Below, piece by piece: positions 49,469-57,700 of a DNA stretch of 64,000 bases. The stretch spans positions 1-64,000 of the forward strand of contig DASZUK010000041.1 of assembly GCA_035547695.1 (NCBI GenBank). Reading direction: 5' to 3'. The position numbers and the translations under genes are program-made. This stretch comes from DASZUK01 sp035547695. Its GTDB lineage: Bacteria; Actinomycetota; Acidimicrobiia; Acidimicrobiales; RAAP-2. Each line of letters begins with the position of its first letter. Position 1 is the stretch's first letter. The notes beneath the pieces were generated by a model that saw only the letters and a program-made list of their open reading frames with translations, made no database searches and was not told the origin of the DNA.

Positions 49469-50245
49469 CTACGCGCCGCGGAACTCCGGGGCCCGGCGTT
49501 GCCGGGACGCCCGGACCCCTTCCCGGAAGTCACCGGTGGTCATCAGCCGCTCCTGCTCGGCCCGCTCGTGGACCAGGGCCCGGCGCACGCGGTCCCCGAC
49601 GTCACCCCGCAGGGTCCGTCGCATGGCGGTGACCGCCAGAGGGGCTGCGGCGGCCAGGCTCCCTGCCAGGGCGACCGCCTCGTCCACCAGCCGTTCGGCC
49701 GGGACCAGCCGGTCGCAGAGGCCGATGGCGAACGCCTCCTCCCCCGTGATCCGCCGGCCGGTCAGCAGCAGCTCGGCCGCCCGTTGCCGGCCCACCACCT
49801 CCGGCAGGGTCTCCGACAGGGCGAAGCCGCAGTGGAACCCCAGCACGGCGAAGTTGGCCGAGAAGCGGGCCTCCGGTGAGGCCACCCGGAAGTCGGCCAC
49901 CAGTGCCAGGCCGAGACCCCCACCGATGGCCGCCCCCTGGACGGCGGCCACCATCGGCAGCGGCTGCTCGAAGAGGCTGGGGACCTGGGCGTACAGCTCG
50001 GCGACCCCGGTCCCCTCGGCCGATCCGGGCCGCCCGCCGGACAGATCGGCACCGGCGCAGAAGTGCCTCCCGGTCGATCGCAGCACCACCGCGCGGCAGC
50101 CGGAGCCGGCCAGCTTCCGCAGCCCGGCCCCGATCTCCCCGAGCAGCTCCGGGTTCAGGGCGTTGGCAGGGCCGTTCTCGAACTCGACGACCCCGACGAA
50201 CGTGGCCGGGTCGAGCTCGGTCTCGACGCGGAGAGGACCGCTCAT
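49469..50245 (-). CDS. Enoyl-CoA hydratase/isomerase (crotonase)
   Basis: 258-aa crotonase. FVGVVEFENGPANALNPELL, GRHFCAGADLSGGRPG (first oxyanion hole) and VAAVQGAAIGGGLGLALVAD (second) are clear, then a hydratase-like FSANFAVLGFHCGFALSETL. The ATG has no strong ribosome site, but the gene lies 28 bp after the amidohydrolase, so readthrough is likely. Middle gene of the operon. Confidence 0.9.
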   Translation of the reverse strand: MSGPLRVETELDPATFVGVVEFENGPANALNPELLGEIGAGLRKLAGSGCRAVVLRSTGRHFCAGADLSGGRPGSAEGTGVAELYAQVPSLFEQPLPMVAAVQGAAIGGGLGLALVADFRVASPEARFSANFAVLGFHCGFALSETLPEVVGRQRAAELLLTGRRITGEEAFAIGLCDRLVPAERLVDEAVALAGSLAAAAPLAVTAMRRTLRGDVGDRVRRALVHERAEQERLMTTGDFREGVRASRQRRAPEFRGA

Positions 50246-50273
50246 GGACTGGTCGGGCCGTTCCCGCCGGCCA

Positions 50274-51491
50274 CTAGAACGGAGGCTCCGCGGCCACGAA
50301 CCGGAAGAGCCGCTCCGCGTTGCCCCGCAAGATCTTGTACTGGACCTCTTCGGACAGCCCGTCCAACTGCTTCTTGGCGAACGCGATCGAATTGGGCCAG
50401 GTGGAGTCCGAATGGGGGTAGTCGGTCTCGATCATCACGTTGTCCTCCCCGATGAGGGCGAGGTTGTTCAGGCCACAGCGGTCCTCGATGAAGCACCCGA
50501 AGACGTGATCGTGGAAGACCTGCCGGACGTCGAGGGTGAGGAAGTCGACCTCGGTCTTCGTGCCCTCCTTGAACGTCTGCGTGATGTGGTCGATGCGACG
50601 GTCGCCCTGGGCGGCCCAGAAGCGCTGCTTGTCCAAGACCTGCTCGGCCCGCTCCACGAAGTACGGCATCCAGCCGATCCCGCCCTCGGACAGCGCGATC
50701 TTGATGCCCGGGAACCGGAGGAACACCGGGCCGAACAGCCAGTCGAGGAGGGTCCCACTGCTCTGCGACCCGATGGCCCAGGCCATCGTGGCCAGCTCCG
50801 GCGTGTCCGGCGAGGTCCGCATCCGGGTGCTCGACGAGCCCTGGTGCATGCAGACGATCAGCTCGGCCTCCTCGACGGCGGCCCACAGCGGGTCCCAGTA
50901 CCGATCGGCGTCGTGGATGCTCGGCAGCCCCAGCGGGACGGGGTTCTCCGAGAAGGCCAGCGCGCGGGCCCCCTTGCCGGCGCAACGCCGGACCTCGGTG
51001 GCCGCCAACGCCGGGTCCCAGAGCGGGACGAGCATCAACGGGATCAGCCGCCCGGGAGCGGCGCCGCACCAGTCCTCGACCATCCAGTCGTTCCAGGCCT
51101 GGAGGCAGGCGAAGCCCAGCTCCCTGTCGGTGCTCTCGTAGAAGAGCTGGCCGCAGAAACGAGGGAGGGAGGGGAAGCAGAGAGAGGCCAGGATGCCGGC
51201 CTGGTCCATGTCCCCGATCCGGGCCACCGGGTCGTAGCACCCCGGACGCATGTCGTCGTAGGTGATGGGATCCGGGCTGAACTGCTCCCGGCTCCGCCCG
51301 GCCACCGCGGCCAGGCCCAGGGTGGCGATCCGCTTGTCCTCGTACCGCCAGAACTCGCCACCGTCCTCGTGGACGATCCTCGGCGCCCGGTCCCGGAACT
51401 TGGCGGCCACCCGGTCCTGCCACAGACCGGCCGGCTCCAGGACGTGGTCGTCGACGGAGACGAGCCAGTCGGTCCGGCGGTCGTCGCTCAT
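50274..51491 (-). CDS. Amidohydrolase-2 family hydrolase
   Basis: 405-aa TIM-barrel hydrolase, most like the gene at 31132-32331. WLVSVDDHVLEPAGLWQDRV (Asp-Asp-His), AWNDWMVEDWCGAAPGRLIP, LIVCMHQGSSSTRM (barrel His) and VMIETDYPHSDSTWPNS (Asp box) are present. The ATG of MSDDRR is preferred because GGAGGGACC directly precedes it. First gene of an operon with a crotonase and an F420 oxidoreductase. Confidence 0.87.
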   Translation of the reverse strand: MSDDRRTDWLVSVDDHVLEPAGLWQDRVAAKFRDRAPRIVHEDGGEFWRYEDKRIATLGLAAVAGRSREQFSPDPITYDDMRPGCYDPVARIGDMDQAGILASLCFPSLPRFCGQLFYESTDRELGFACLQAWNDWMVEDWCGAAPGRLIPLMLVPLWDPALAATEVRRCAGKGARALAFSENPVPLGLPSIHDADRYWDPLWAAVEEAELIVCMHQGSSSTRMRTSPDTPELATMAWAIGSQSSGTLLDWLFGPVFLRFPGIKIALSEGGIGWMPYFVERAEQVLDKQRFWAAQGDRRIDHITQTFKEGTKTEVDFLTLDVRQVFHDHVFGCFIEDRCGLNNLALIGEDNVMIETDYPHSDSTWPNSIAFAKKQLDGLSEEVQYKILRGNAERLFRFVAAEPPF

Positions 51492-51560
51492 GGTCCCTCC
51501 ACTCCCCGTCAACCGCGATGCGACGGTACCCCCGTCGGACGCGGCGTGGTCAATAATTCG

Positions 51561-51577
51561 CTATACAAGTTAAACAT
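51561..51577. promoter_or_regulatory. AT-rich promoter island upstream of the amidohydrolase operon
   Basis: CTATACAAGTTAAACAT lies about 70 bp before the amidohydrolase ATG and includes GTTTAACTTGTATAG on the minus strand. Fits the recurring core. Confidence 0.45.
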
Positions 51578-51666
51578 ATCGCTCGGCACCCGTCACGCCG
51601 TGGCGGCAGCACCGGCTCCCGGTGGGCGGTGGCCCCACCGGAGTGGCCCGGGTCGGTCCCGGTCGT

Positions 51667-52869
51667 TCAGGCCGCCCGCTCGAGAATGTGGACGGCCGCC
51701 GACTGCCCGAGGCCGGCCACGTGGGCGAGGCCGACCCGGGCCCCGGCCACCTGGCGGTCACCCGCCTCTGTCCGGAGGTGGGTGCAGATCTCCCAGATGT
51801 TGGCAATGCCCGTGGCGGCGATCGGGTGCCCCTTCGACTCGAGGCCACCCGAGACGTTCACCGGCAGGCGACCGTCGCGCCACGGCGCGCCGGACTCGAA
51901 GAAGTCGACGGCACCACCCTCGTCGCAGAGCAAGAGATTGTCGTAGTGCACCAGCTCGGCCGTGGCGAAGCAGTCGTGCAGCTCGACGAGATCGAGGTCG
52001 GCGGGCGGCACCCCGGCCTGCTCGTAGGCGGCCACGGCGGCGTTGCGCGACAGGGTGTTGAAGTCCGGCAGCACCTGGCAGCCCTGGTCCCACGGATCGC
52101 TGGTCAGGACCGACGCGCTGACCTTGACCGCCCGGCGCCGCTGCTCCGGCGAGAGCCGCCGGAGCCGCTCGCCACTGACCACGACCGCGGCGGCGGCCCC
52201 GTCGCAGTTGGCGGAGCACATCAGCCGGGTGTTCGGGTAGGCGACCATGACGTCGTTCATGATCTCCTCCAGGGTGAACCTCCGCTGGTACGTGGCCTTC
52301 GGGTTCAGGGTCGAGTGGGCGTGGTTCTTCTCGGCGATGCGGGCGAACAGCTCGAACGTCGCCCCGCCGTGCCGGGCCCCGTACTCGACGCCGATCTGGC
52401 CGAACATCCCGGGCATGCCGTCGGTCCCGACCCGCCCGTCCAGCGAGGCGACGGCGCCGTAGGGCCCCTGGGGCACCCAGGTCGCCAGGTCGACCTCCCG
52501 CGGCCGGCCGCCCAGGAGCCCGACGCCGGCGATCTTCTCGGCCCCCACCGCCAGGCCCAGGTCGCACTCCCCGGCCTTGACGGCCAGGATGGCCGTCCGG
52601 AGGGCGGTGGCCCCGGTGGCACAGGCGTTGTCGACGTTGTAGACCGGGATGCCCGTCTGGCCGATCTGCTTCTGGAGCCGCTGCCCGAGCCGCGACCCTG
52701 CCTCCATCTGGCTCCCGGCGGCCAGGACGCCGACGTCCCTCATCGAGACGCCCCCGTCGGCCAGGGCGGCCAGGGCGGCCTCGGCCGCCAGGCCGACCAG
52801 GTCCACGTCCGGGCGCTTCCCGAACCTGGTCATGTGGATGCCGAGGACCCAGACGTCGTCAGCCGCCAT
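51667..52869 (-). CDS. Thiolase-like (SCP2 type) acyltransferase
   Basis: 400-aa SCP2-thiolase-type protein, often paired with a DUF35 protein. VWVLGIHMTRFGKRPDVDLV opens it; Cys at about 83 in NVDNACATGATALR is the nucleophile position. VELHDCFATAELVHYDN, LPVNVSGGLESKGHPIAATG (His of GHP) and HVAGLGQSAAVHILER follow. The ATG has GGGAGGGGGG upstream. Its 5' end overlaps the DUF35 gene by 11 bp. Probably cleaves a branched or ring 3-ketoacyl-CoA. Confidence 0.9.
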   Translation of the reverse strand: MAADDVWVLGIHMTRFGKRPDVDLVGLAAEAALAALADGGVSMRDVGVLAAGSQMEAGSRLGQRLQKQIGQTGIPVYNVDNACATGATALRTAILAVKAGECDLGLAVGAEKIAGVGLLGGRPREVDLATWVPQGPYGAVASLDGRVGTDGMPGMFGQIGVEYGARHGGATFELFARIAEKNHAHSTLNPKATYQRRFTLEEIMNDVMVAYPNTRLMCSANCDGAAAAVVVSGERLRRLSPEQRRRAVKVSASVLTSDPWDQGCQVLPDFNTLSRNAAVAAYEQAGVPPADLDLVELHDCFATAELVHYDNLLLCDEGGAVDFFESGAPWRDGRLPVNVSGGLESKGHPIAATGIANIWEICTHLRTEAGDRQVAGARVGLAHVAGLGQSAAVHILERAA

Positions 52870-53350
52870 CCGGTTCCCCCCCTCCCGGGTGCCCGGCGTC
52901 GTCGGGGCCGCCGGCCGGCTCGAAGGCGAACCCCACCGCTTCGACCCCTTCTGGGTCGAAGCCGAGCGAGAACGTGCACAGGCGGAGCGGCATGCCGACG
53001 CGCACCGTCTCCGGGCTCGGCGGCACGTTGACGACGTTGGCCCGCACCGGGGTGGTCCCGCAGTCCACCACGCCGGCGACGAAGGGAACGGCGACGCCCG
53101 GCGGGGCCACCTCCACGATGGTGAAGGTCCGCAGCCACCCGGTGACGGGGAGGTCGACGGTGCGGAAATCACGGCCCGAGCAGTTGGCGCAGGCCACCCG
53201 GTGGTCGAAGTACCGGGCGCCGCACGACCGGCACTCGTGGGCGACGAGGTGGGGGGCCGGCCGGAGGTGCAGATAGTCGACCAGGGGCACCACCCGGTGG
53301 CCGTCTGCGGCCACCTCCCCGGTGCCGGCGGCGGTCGCCGCCCCGGTCAC
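52859..53350 (-). CDS. DUF35 OB-fold/Zn-ribbon protein, thiolase partner
   Basis: 163-aa OB-fold protein with a rubredoxin-like zinc ribbon, HECRSCGARYFDHRVACANC (two CxxC knuckles), then RTFTIVEVAPPGVAVPFVAG and LCTFSLGFDPEGVEAVGFAF. In pairs such as this the DUF35 protein stabilises or completes the SCP2 thiolase. The GTG overlaps the GntR stop by 4 bp. Another such pair is at 63211-64000. Confidence 0.87.
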   Translation of the reverse strand: MTGAATAAGTGEVAADGHRVVPLVDYLHLRPAPHLVAHECRSCGARYFDHRVACANCSGRDFRTVDLPVTGWLRTFTIVEVAPPGVAVPFVAGVVDCGTTPVRANVVNVPPSPETVRVGMPLRLCTFSLGFDPEGVEAVGFAFEPAGGPDDAGHPGGGEPDGG

Positions 53351-54150
53351 GGGAACAGCTCGACGACGTTGGCCACGTCGACCTGGCGACGCATGGCGTT
53401 GCCCGAGGCCACCAGGTGGCGGCGCCACAGTGTCTCGGCCTCGGCGGCCTTGCCGGCGGCGATGAGGTCGACGACCTGGGCGTGGACCTCGTGGGCCTTG
53501 GTCCGCCAGCGGGGCCGTCGCGGGGTGGCCTTCTGCTGGGAGGCCACCAGCCGGACGTGGGTCTCCACGATCTCCCGCAACATGGCGGCCAGCAGGATCA
53601 TCGACTGGTTCCCGGTGGCTTCGATGAGGCTCTCGTGGAACTGGACGGCGCAGGCGCTGAACCGGGCGAGGTCGTCGAGGACGTCGGCCTCCTCGTCGAG
53701 GCTCCGGCGCAGCAGCTCCACCTTCTCCGGGCTGCCGGCGGTGGCGAGGATCCGGACGGCCCCGGCTTCGAGGACGTGCTGGCTGACGAGCACGTCCTCG
53801 AGCGAGCCGCCGTTGTGCTGGATGACCAGGCCGCCGTAGCGAGCGGCCACGCTGGCGTCGGGCACCCGCACCCGGGCCCCGCCCCGGGCGCCCCGGTGGA
53901 TCGAGATCAGGTTCTCGGCCTCCAGGACCCTCAGAGCCTCGCGGAGGGTGGGACGGGACATCTTGAACTGCTCCAGCAGCTTCGACTCCGTCGGGAGGTA
54001 GTCCCCTTCCTTCAAGGTGCCCCGGACGATGTCCCGCCGGATGCGATCGGCGATGACCTCCGCCGCCTTGGGGAGGTGGACCGGATCGCTGGACCAGCCT
54101 CCGGTCGCGCCAAGCGCTCCTCCGGTCGGTGCTTCCCGCTCGATCGTCAT
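53347..54150 (-). CDS. GntR-family (FadR-type) transcriptional regulator
   Basis: 267-aa regulator. An N-terminal winged helix, AAEVIADRIRRDIVRGTLKE, GDYLPTESKLLEQFKMSRPT and LREALRVLEAENLISIHRGA, is followed by a C-terminal all-helical FCD-type ligand domain (residues about 115-267), with DEEADVLDDLARFSACAVQF and HESLIEATGNQSMILLAAML. FadR-type regulators bind acyl-CoA or acids. It is first in an operon with DUF35 and the thiolase, by 4-bp overlap, so it may control the genes around it and perhaps the promoter islands nearby. Confidence 0.92.
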   Translation of the reverse strand: MTIEREAPTGGALGATGGWSSDPVHLPKAAEVIADRIRRDIVRGTLKEGDYLPTESKLLEQFKMSRPTLREALRVLEAENLISIHRGARGGARVRVPDASVAARYGGLVIQHNGGSLEDVLVSQHVLEAGAVRILATAGSPEKVELLRRSLDEEADVLDDLARFSACAVQFHESLIEATGNQSMILLAAMLREIVETHVRLVASQQKATPRRPRWRTKAHEVHAQVVDLIAAGKAAEAETLWRRHLVASGNAMRRQVDVANVVELFP

Positions 54151-54246
54151 GTCTCGGCTGCCTTCTCGTCGCTCGTCCGGCGCGTGCCGGGCAACCCTAC
54201 CCGGCCCGCCCCTGGCTTCCCGGGTTTCTCCGGGGCGTCCACGTAG

Positions 54247-54268
54247 TCAGATGATATTGATTGGTTGG
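54247..54268. promoter_or_regulatory. AT-rich island upstream of the GntR operon
   Basis: TCAGATGATATTGATTGG and neighbours give an AT-rich stretch between the ligase stop (minus) and the GntR start (minus), about 100 bp before that start. Poor match to the core. Confidence 0.35.
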
Positions 54269-54290
54269 CCACGGGCGCGCTCCCATCCGG

Positions 54291-55865
54291 CTAGTTGACC
54301 TGGCGCCCGTCGGCCGGCCAGAACGGGGCCCGCAGCGCCTTGCGGTCCGGCTTTCCGAGCGGGCTGAGGGGGATGGCGGCGACGAAGTCGACGGACTTCG
54401 GCGCCGACACCGCGCCCTTGCGGTCGCGGACGAGGGCGATGAGCTCGGCCTCGGTGACCGCGCCGCTCCGACGGACCACGACCGCCTTCACGGCCTCTCC
54501 CCATCGGGCGTCGGGCACCCCGATGACGGCGACGGCCGCCACCTCGGGGTGCGAGGCGATCACGTCCTCGACCTCGCGGGAGAAGACGTTGAACCCGCCG
54601 GAGATGATCACGTCGCGCTTTCGGTCGACGATGGTCAGGTAGCCGTCCTCGTCGGCCCGGGCCACGTCCCCCGTGTGCAGCCATCCGCCCCGGAGCGTCT
54701 CCGCCGTCTGCTCGGGTTGGTTCAGGTAGCCCTGCATCACCAGGGGCCCCCGGACGCAGATCTCGCCCGGCTGCCCCGACGGCACCTCCCGGCCGTCGTC
54801 GTCCAGGAGCGCCACGTCCAGCCAGGGGACCGGCCGGCCGCAGGAGGCCAACCGGTCCGGATGGTCGAGACGGTGCTCGTCGGGCCGGAGGACGGCCACC
54901 GTCATCGGGCACTCGGCCTGGCCGTAGAACTGGAAGAACACCGGACCGAGACGGTCCATCCCTTCGGCCAGCCGCGTGGGGGCGATGGCGGAGGCGCCGT
55001 AGAAGATGCGCTCGAGCGTCGGGATCTCGGCCGCCGTCACCTTGGTCTCGTCCAGCAGGCGGTAGATCATCGTCGGGACGAGGATGGTGGTGGTGACCGA
55101 GTGGCGGGTGATGGCGTCGAGCACCCGGTCGGGATCGAACCCCGGAACGACCACGAGGGCCCCGCCGCGCAGGAGGGTCGGCAGGAAGGCCGTGCGCCCG
55201 GCGTGGCTGAGCGGGGTGCAGCACAAGAAGCGGACCCCGGGGCGCCAGTCCCACTCGGTGAGCAGGATGTTGGTCAGCGCCACCTGCGACCCACAGGTAC
55301 CGACCACCCCCTTGGGACGTCCGGTGGTGCCCCCGGTGTAGGCCACCTGGTAGATGGTGTCCGGACCGACCGCCGGGCGCCGGAGCCTGCGGCTCCCGAA
55401 GGCGGACCCCAGCGTCTGGAGGTCCTCGGCGTCGGGGGTGGGGGCCAGGGCCACCAGGCGGAGGCCGGGGACCCGGGCCTGGAGCTCGAAGGCGCGGTCC
55501 TCGAAGCTGGCCGGGTCGTAGAAGAGCGTGTCGATCCCGGCGTCCTCCAGGACGTACGCCTGGTCGTCCAGCGACCCCATCGGGTGCAGGGCGGTGCTGC
55601 GGGCGCCGGTGACCATGTTGGCGCCGAGCTGGACGAGCACCTCGGCCCGGTTGCCCGACAGCGTGGCCGTCGGCGCGCCCACCCCGATCCCCCAGTGCTC
55701 GTACACCTGGGCGTAACGGCTGATCTCGTCGGCGACCGCGGCCGCCGACCAGGTCCGTCCACCCTCCACGATGGCCGGGCGGTCCCCGCCGAGCGCCAGG
55801 GCCCGGATCAGCAGGTCGGCGCTCAGGGCGGGGCCATGGAGGGGCCCCTGGTCCTTCGTGGTCAC
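54291..55865 (-). CDS. Acyl-CoA ligase (AMP-dependent synthetase)
   Basis: 524-aa ANL-superfamily ligase. YTGGTTGRPKGVVGTCGS (P-loop), FQFYGQAECPMTVA, TGDVARADEDGYLTIVDRKR (hinge), DVIISGGFNVFSREVEDVIA and a C-terminal Lys in SPLGKPDRKAL are clear. The GTG has GAGGAGGACCA upstream. Last gene of an operon with an acyl-CoA dehydrogenase, AtuA and DUF4387. Supplies CoA esters to that module. Confidence 0.92.
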   Translation of the reverse strand: MTTKDQGPLHGPALSADLLIRALALGGDRPAIVEGGRTWSAAAVADEISRYAQVYEHWGIGVGAPTATLSGNRAEVLVQLGANMVTGARSTALHPMGSLDDQAYVLEDAGIDTLFYDPASFEDRAFELQARVPGLRLVALAPTPDAEDLQTLGSAFGSRRLRRPAVGPDTIYQVAYTGGTTGRPKGVVGTCGSQVALTNILLTEWDWRPGVRFLCCTPLSHAGRTAFLPTLLRGGALVVVPGFDPDRVLDAITRHSVTTTILVPTMIYRLLDETKVTAAEIPTLERIFYGASAIAPTRLAEGMDRLGPVFFQFYGQAECPMTVAVLRPDEHRLDHPDRLASCGRPVPWLDVALLDDDGREVPSGQPGEICVRGPLVMQGYLNQPEQTAETLRGGWLHTGDVARADEDGYLTIVDRKRDVIISGGFNVFSREVEDVIASHPEVAAVAVIGVPDARWGEAVKAVVVRRSGAVTEAELIALVRDRKGAVSAPKSVDFVAAIPLSPLGKPDRKALRAPFWPADGRQVN

Positions 55866-55941
55866 TGGTCCTCCTCGTCGATGGCCGTCGTGCCGGGCCG
55901 GCCCACGGGGCCGAGCGGGCAGTCGGCGGCCGCAGGGGCCC

Positions 55942-56331
55942 TCATGGGACCTCGAGGTCCATCAACCGGCCGAACTGCTGGCCTCCGGCCACGTCTCGTT
56001 CGCCCGGGTCCCCGGCAGGGGCCGGCCGGGGGAGCGTGACCTTCAGCGCATGGGCCTGGGGGATCTCGACCACCTGGACCGTCTCGGCCGCGACGCCGTA
56101 GAGGCGGCCGACCAGCTCGGGGGTGACGACGGCGGCCCCGACCACCCGGCGGAGGGTGTCGGCCCCGTCGAACAGCAGGTCGATGGTCAGCACGAACGGC
56201 CCGGCGTTCTTGCTGCGGATCAGCCCCGCCAGGTCCCGGAGCCGGGCCGGGCCGCCCGCGGCGGGGCTCGGAGCGGCGTCGGGTCGGGGGGCGGCCAAAG
56301 GGGCCAAAGGGACGGTGGGCTCATCGGGCAC
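55942..56331 (-). CDS. DUF4387 (AtuA-associated) protein, module 2
   Basis: 129-aa DUF4387 protein with a longer Pro/Ala-rich N-terminus than its paralogue. LIRSKNAGPFVLTIDLLFDG, VVTPELVGRLYGVAAETVQV and LKVTLPRPAPAGDPGERDVA are the family blocks. The GTG at 56331 has GAGGAGG about 10 nt upstream, inside the end of the AtuA-like gene (11-bp overlap). Second gene pair of its kind in the window. Confidence 0.85.
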   Translation of the reverse strand: MPDEPTVPLAPLAAPRPDAAPSPAAGGPARLRDLAGLIRSKNAGPFVLTIDLLFDGADTLRRVVGAAVVTPELVGRLYGVAAETVQVVEIPQAHALKVTLPRPAPAGDPGERDVAGGQQFGRLMDLEVP

Positions 56332-57694
56332 CCGGTGCCACCTCCTCGTAGTCGATGCGGACCCCTTCGAGGGGATGGTCCAGCTCCATGGCGTGGTTGA
56401 CGTTGAACCGGAACACGGGTCCGCGCTCGATGACCGGAGGGTTGAACGGCCAGGCGGCCGTCACGAAGCCGACGGTCCACCCGGTGGTGAAGTGGGCCAT
56501 GGTGTGCCAGGCGACGGTGGCCACGGTGGTGGCCAGCGCCTGGGTGGGGGCGACCACGTCGGCCAGGAGGAAGACGTCGGACCCCGGGACCTGGACCTGC
56601 TCCGGAGCGAACAGGTCGGCGCCGTCGCCGGCGCCGTAGGTGCGGATGGTCAGCCGGGCGGCCCCGGCGCGGTCCTGGAGGACCCGGGCCACCTTGGTGT
56701 CGATCTCGGCCCGCAGCGCCTTCATCCAGTCGGGCAGGGTCTCCAGCAGGACCCGGTCGTTGTAGGAGGCCATGGCCACGCTCTGGTAGCCGGCCCGCTC
56801 CACGCCCTCCAGCTTCATCGTCGGGGAGGCCGCCGGCTCGAACACGGCGCCGCTGATCCTCACGGTGGCGTCGTCGGCCGGCTCGTAGACGACGTCGCCG
56901 GTCCGCAGCGACCCGGTGGGCTCGACGAAGCAGGTGGGGTCCCCGTTCTCGTAGAGCTGGTGCGCGGCCACGCTCCAGGGGGTGCAGCGGGACTGGGGGG
57001 TGAGGGTCGACACGTCGAAGGAGGAGGGAGCCAGCGTCACCCGGAGCAGGTCCGGGCGGGCCGGCTGGGCGATGGCGCTGCCGCACTCGGCCACCTTGGC
57101 GGCGTGCCAGGCCACCCCGGCGTCACACCCCTCCAGCAGGGGCAGCGAGGCGAAGATGGCCGAGTCGGTCGTCCGGCCGGCCAGCACCACGTCGGCGCCG
57201 GCCTCCAGCGCGGTCATGATCGGCGCCACCCCCATGACCCCGACGATCCGGGTGCTGCGGTCGACGGCGGCGTCGTCGTAGGGCAGCTCGACGCCTGCCA
57301 GCCGGTGGAGGCGGCCGGCCCGGACCCGTGCCTTTACGAGCTCCCGGTCGACCTCGGCGTAGAGGCGGGCCATCGTGAACGGGGCCAGACCCTCCTCGGC
57401 GGCGATCTCCCGGACCATCCGGGCGAACCAGTCGACGCCCTCGTCGCTGCCCGAGCCCCCGCACGACCCGACGACGAACGGGATGTCCTTTCGCCGGGCC
57501 GCCCTCAGCGCCCGTCGGAGGTCGTGGCGGCACAGGTCTTCGTTGAAGATGGTGCCCAGCCCGGCCAACTGGTAGGGGCCGACGTCGATGGTGCCGGCAT
57601 CGGCGCCGATGAACGCGAGATCGCGGGCCTCGGCGGCCGCCATGGACTCGTCGCCGTACCCGGCCCCGACGAAGAAGCTGACGTACTCCACCAC
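56321..57694 (-). CDS. AtuA-like (DUF1446) protein, module 2
   Basis: 457-aa DUF1446 protein. FFVGAGYGDESMAAAEARDL, FIGADAGTIDVGPYQLAGLG, FVVGSCGGSGSDEGVDWFAR, DVVLAGRTTDSAIFASLPLL and AKVAECGSAIAQPARPDLLR correspond block for block to module 1. It closes with VFRFNVNHAMELDHPLEGVR. The two copies are clearly paralogous but diverged. The GTG (57694) has GAGGGGGA upstream and lies 6 bp after the dehydrogenase stop. Confidence 0.87.
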   Translation of the reverse strand: MVEYVSFFVGAGYGDESMAAAEARDLAFIGADAGTIDVGPYQLAGLGTIFNEDLCRHDLRRALRAARRKDIPFVVGSCGGSGSDEGVDWFARMVREIAAEEGLAPFTMARLYAEVDRELVKARVRAGRLHRLAGVELPYDDAAVDRSTRIVGVMGVAPIMTALEAGADVVLAGRTTDSAIFASLPLLEGCDAGVAWHAAKVAECGSAIAQPARPDLLRVTLAPSSFDVSTLTPQSRCTPWSVAAHQLYENGDPTCFVEPTGSLRTGDVVYEPADDATVRISGAVFEPAASPTMKLEGVERAGYQSVAMASYNDRVLLETLPDWMKALRAEIDTKVARVLQDRAGAARLTIRTYGAGDGADLFAPEQVQVPGSDVFLLADVVAPTQALATTVATVAWHTMAHFTTGWTVGFVTAAWPFNPPVIERGPVFRFNVNHAMELDHPLEGVRIDYEEVAPGAR

Positions 57695-57700
57695 TCCCCC

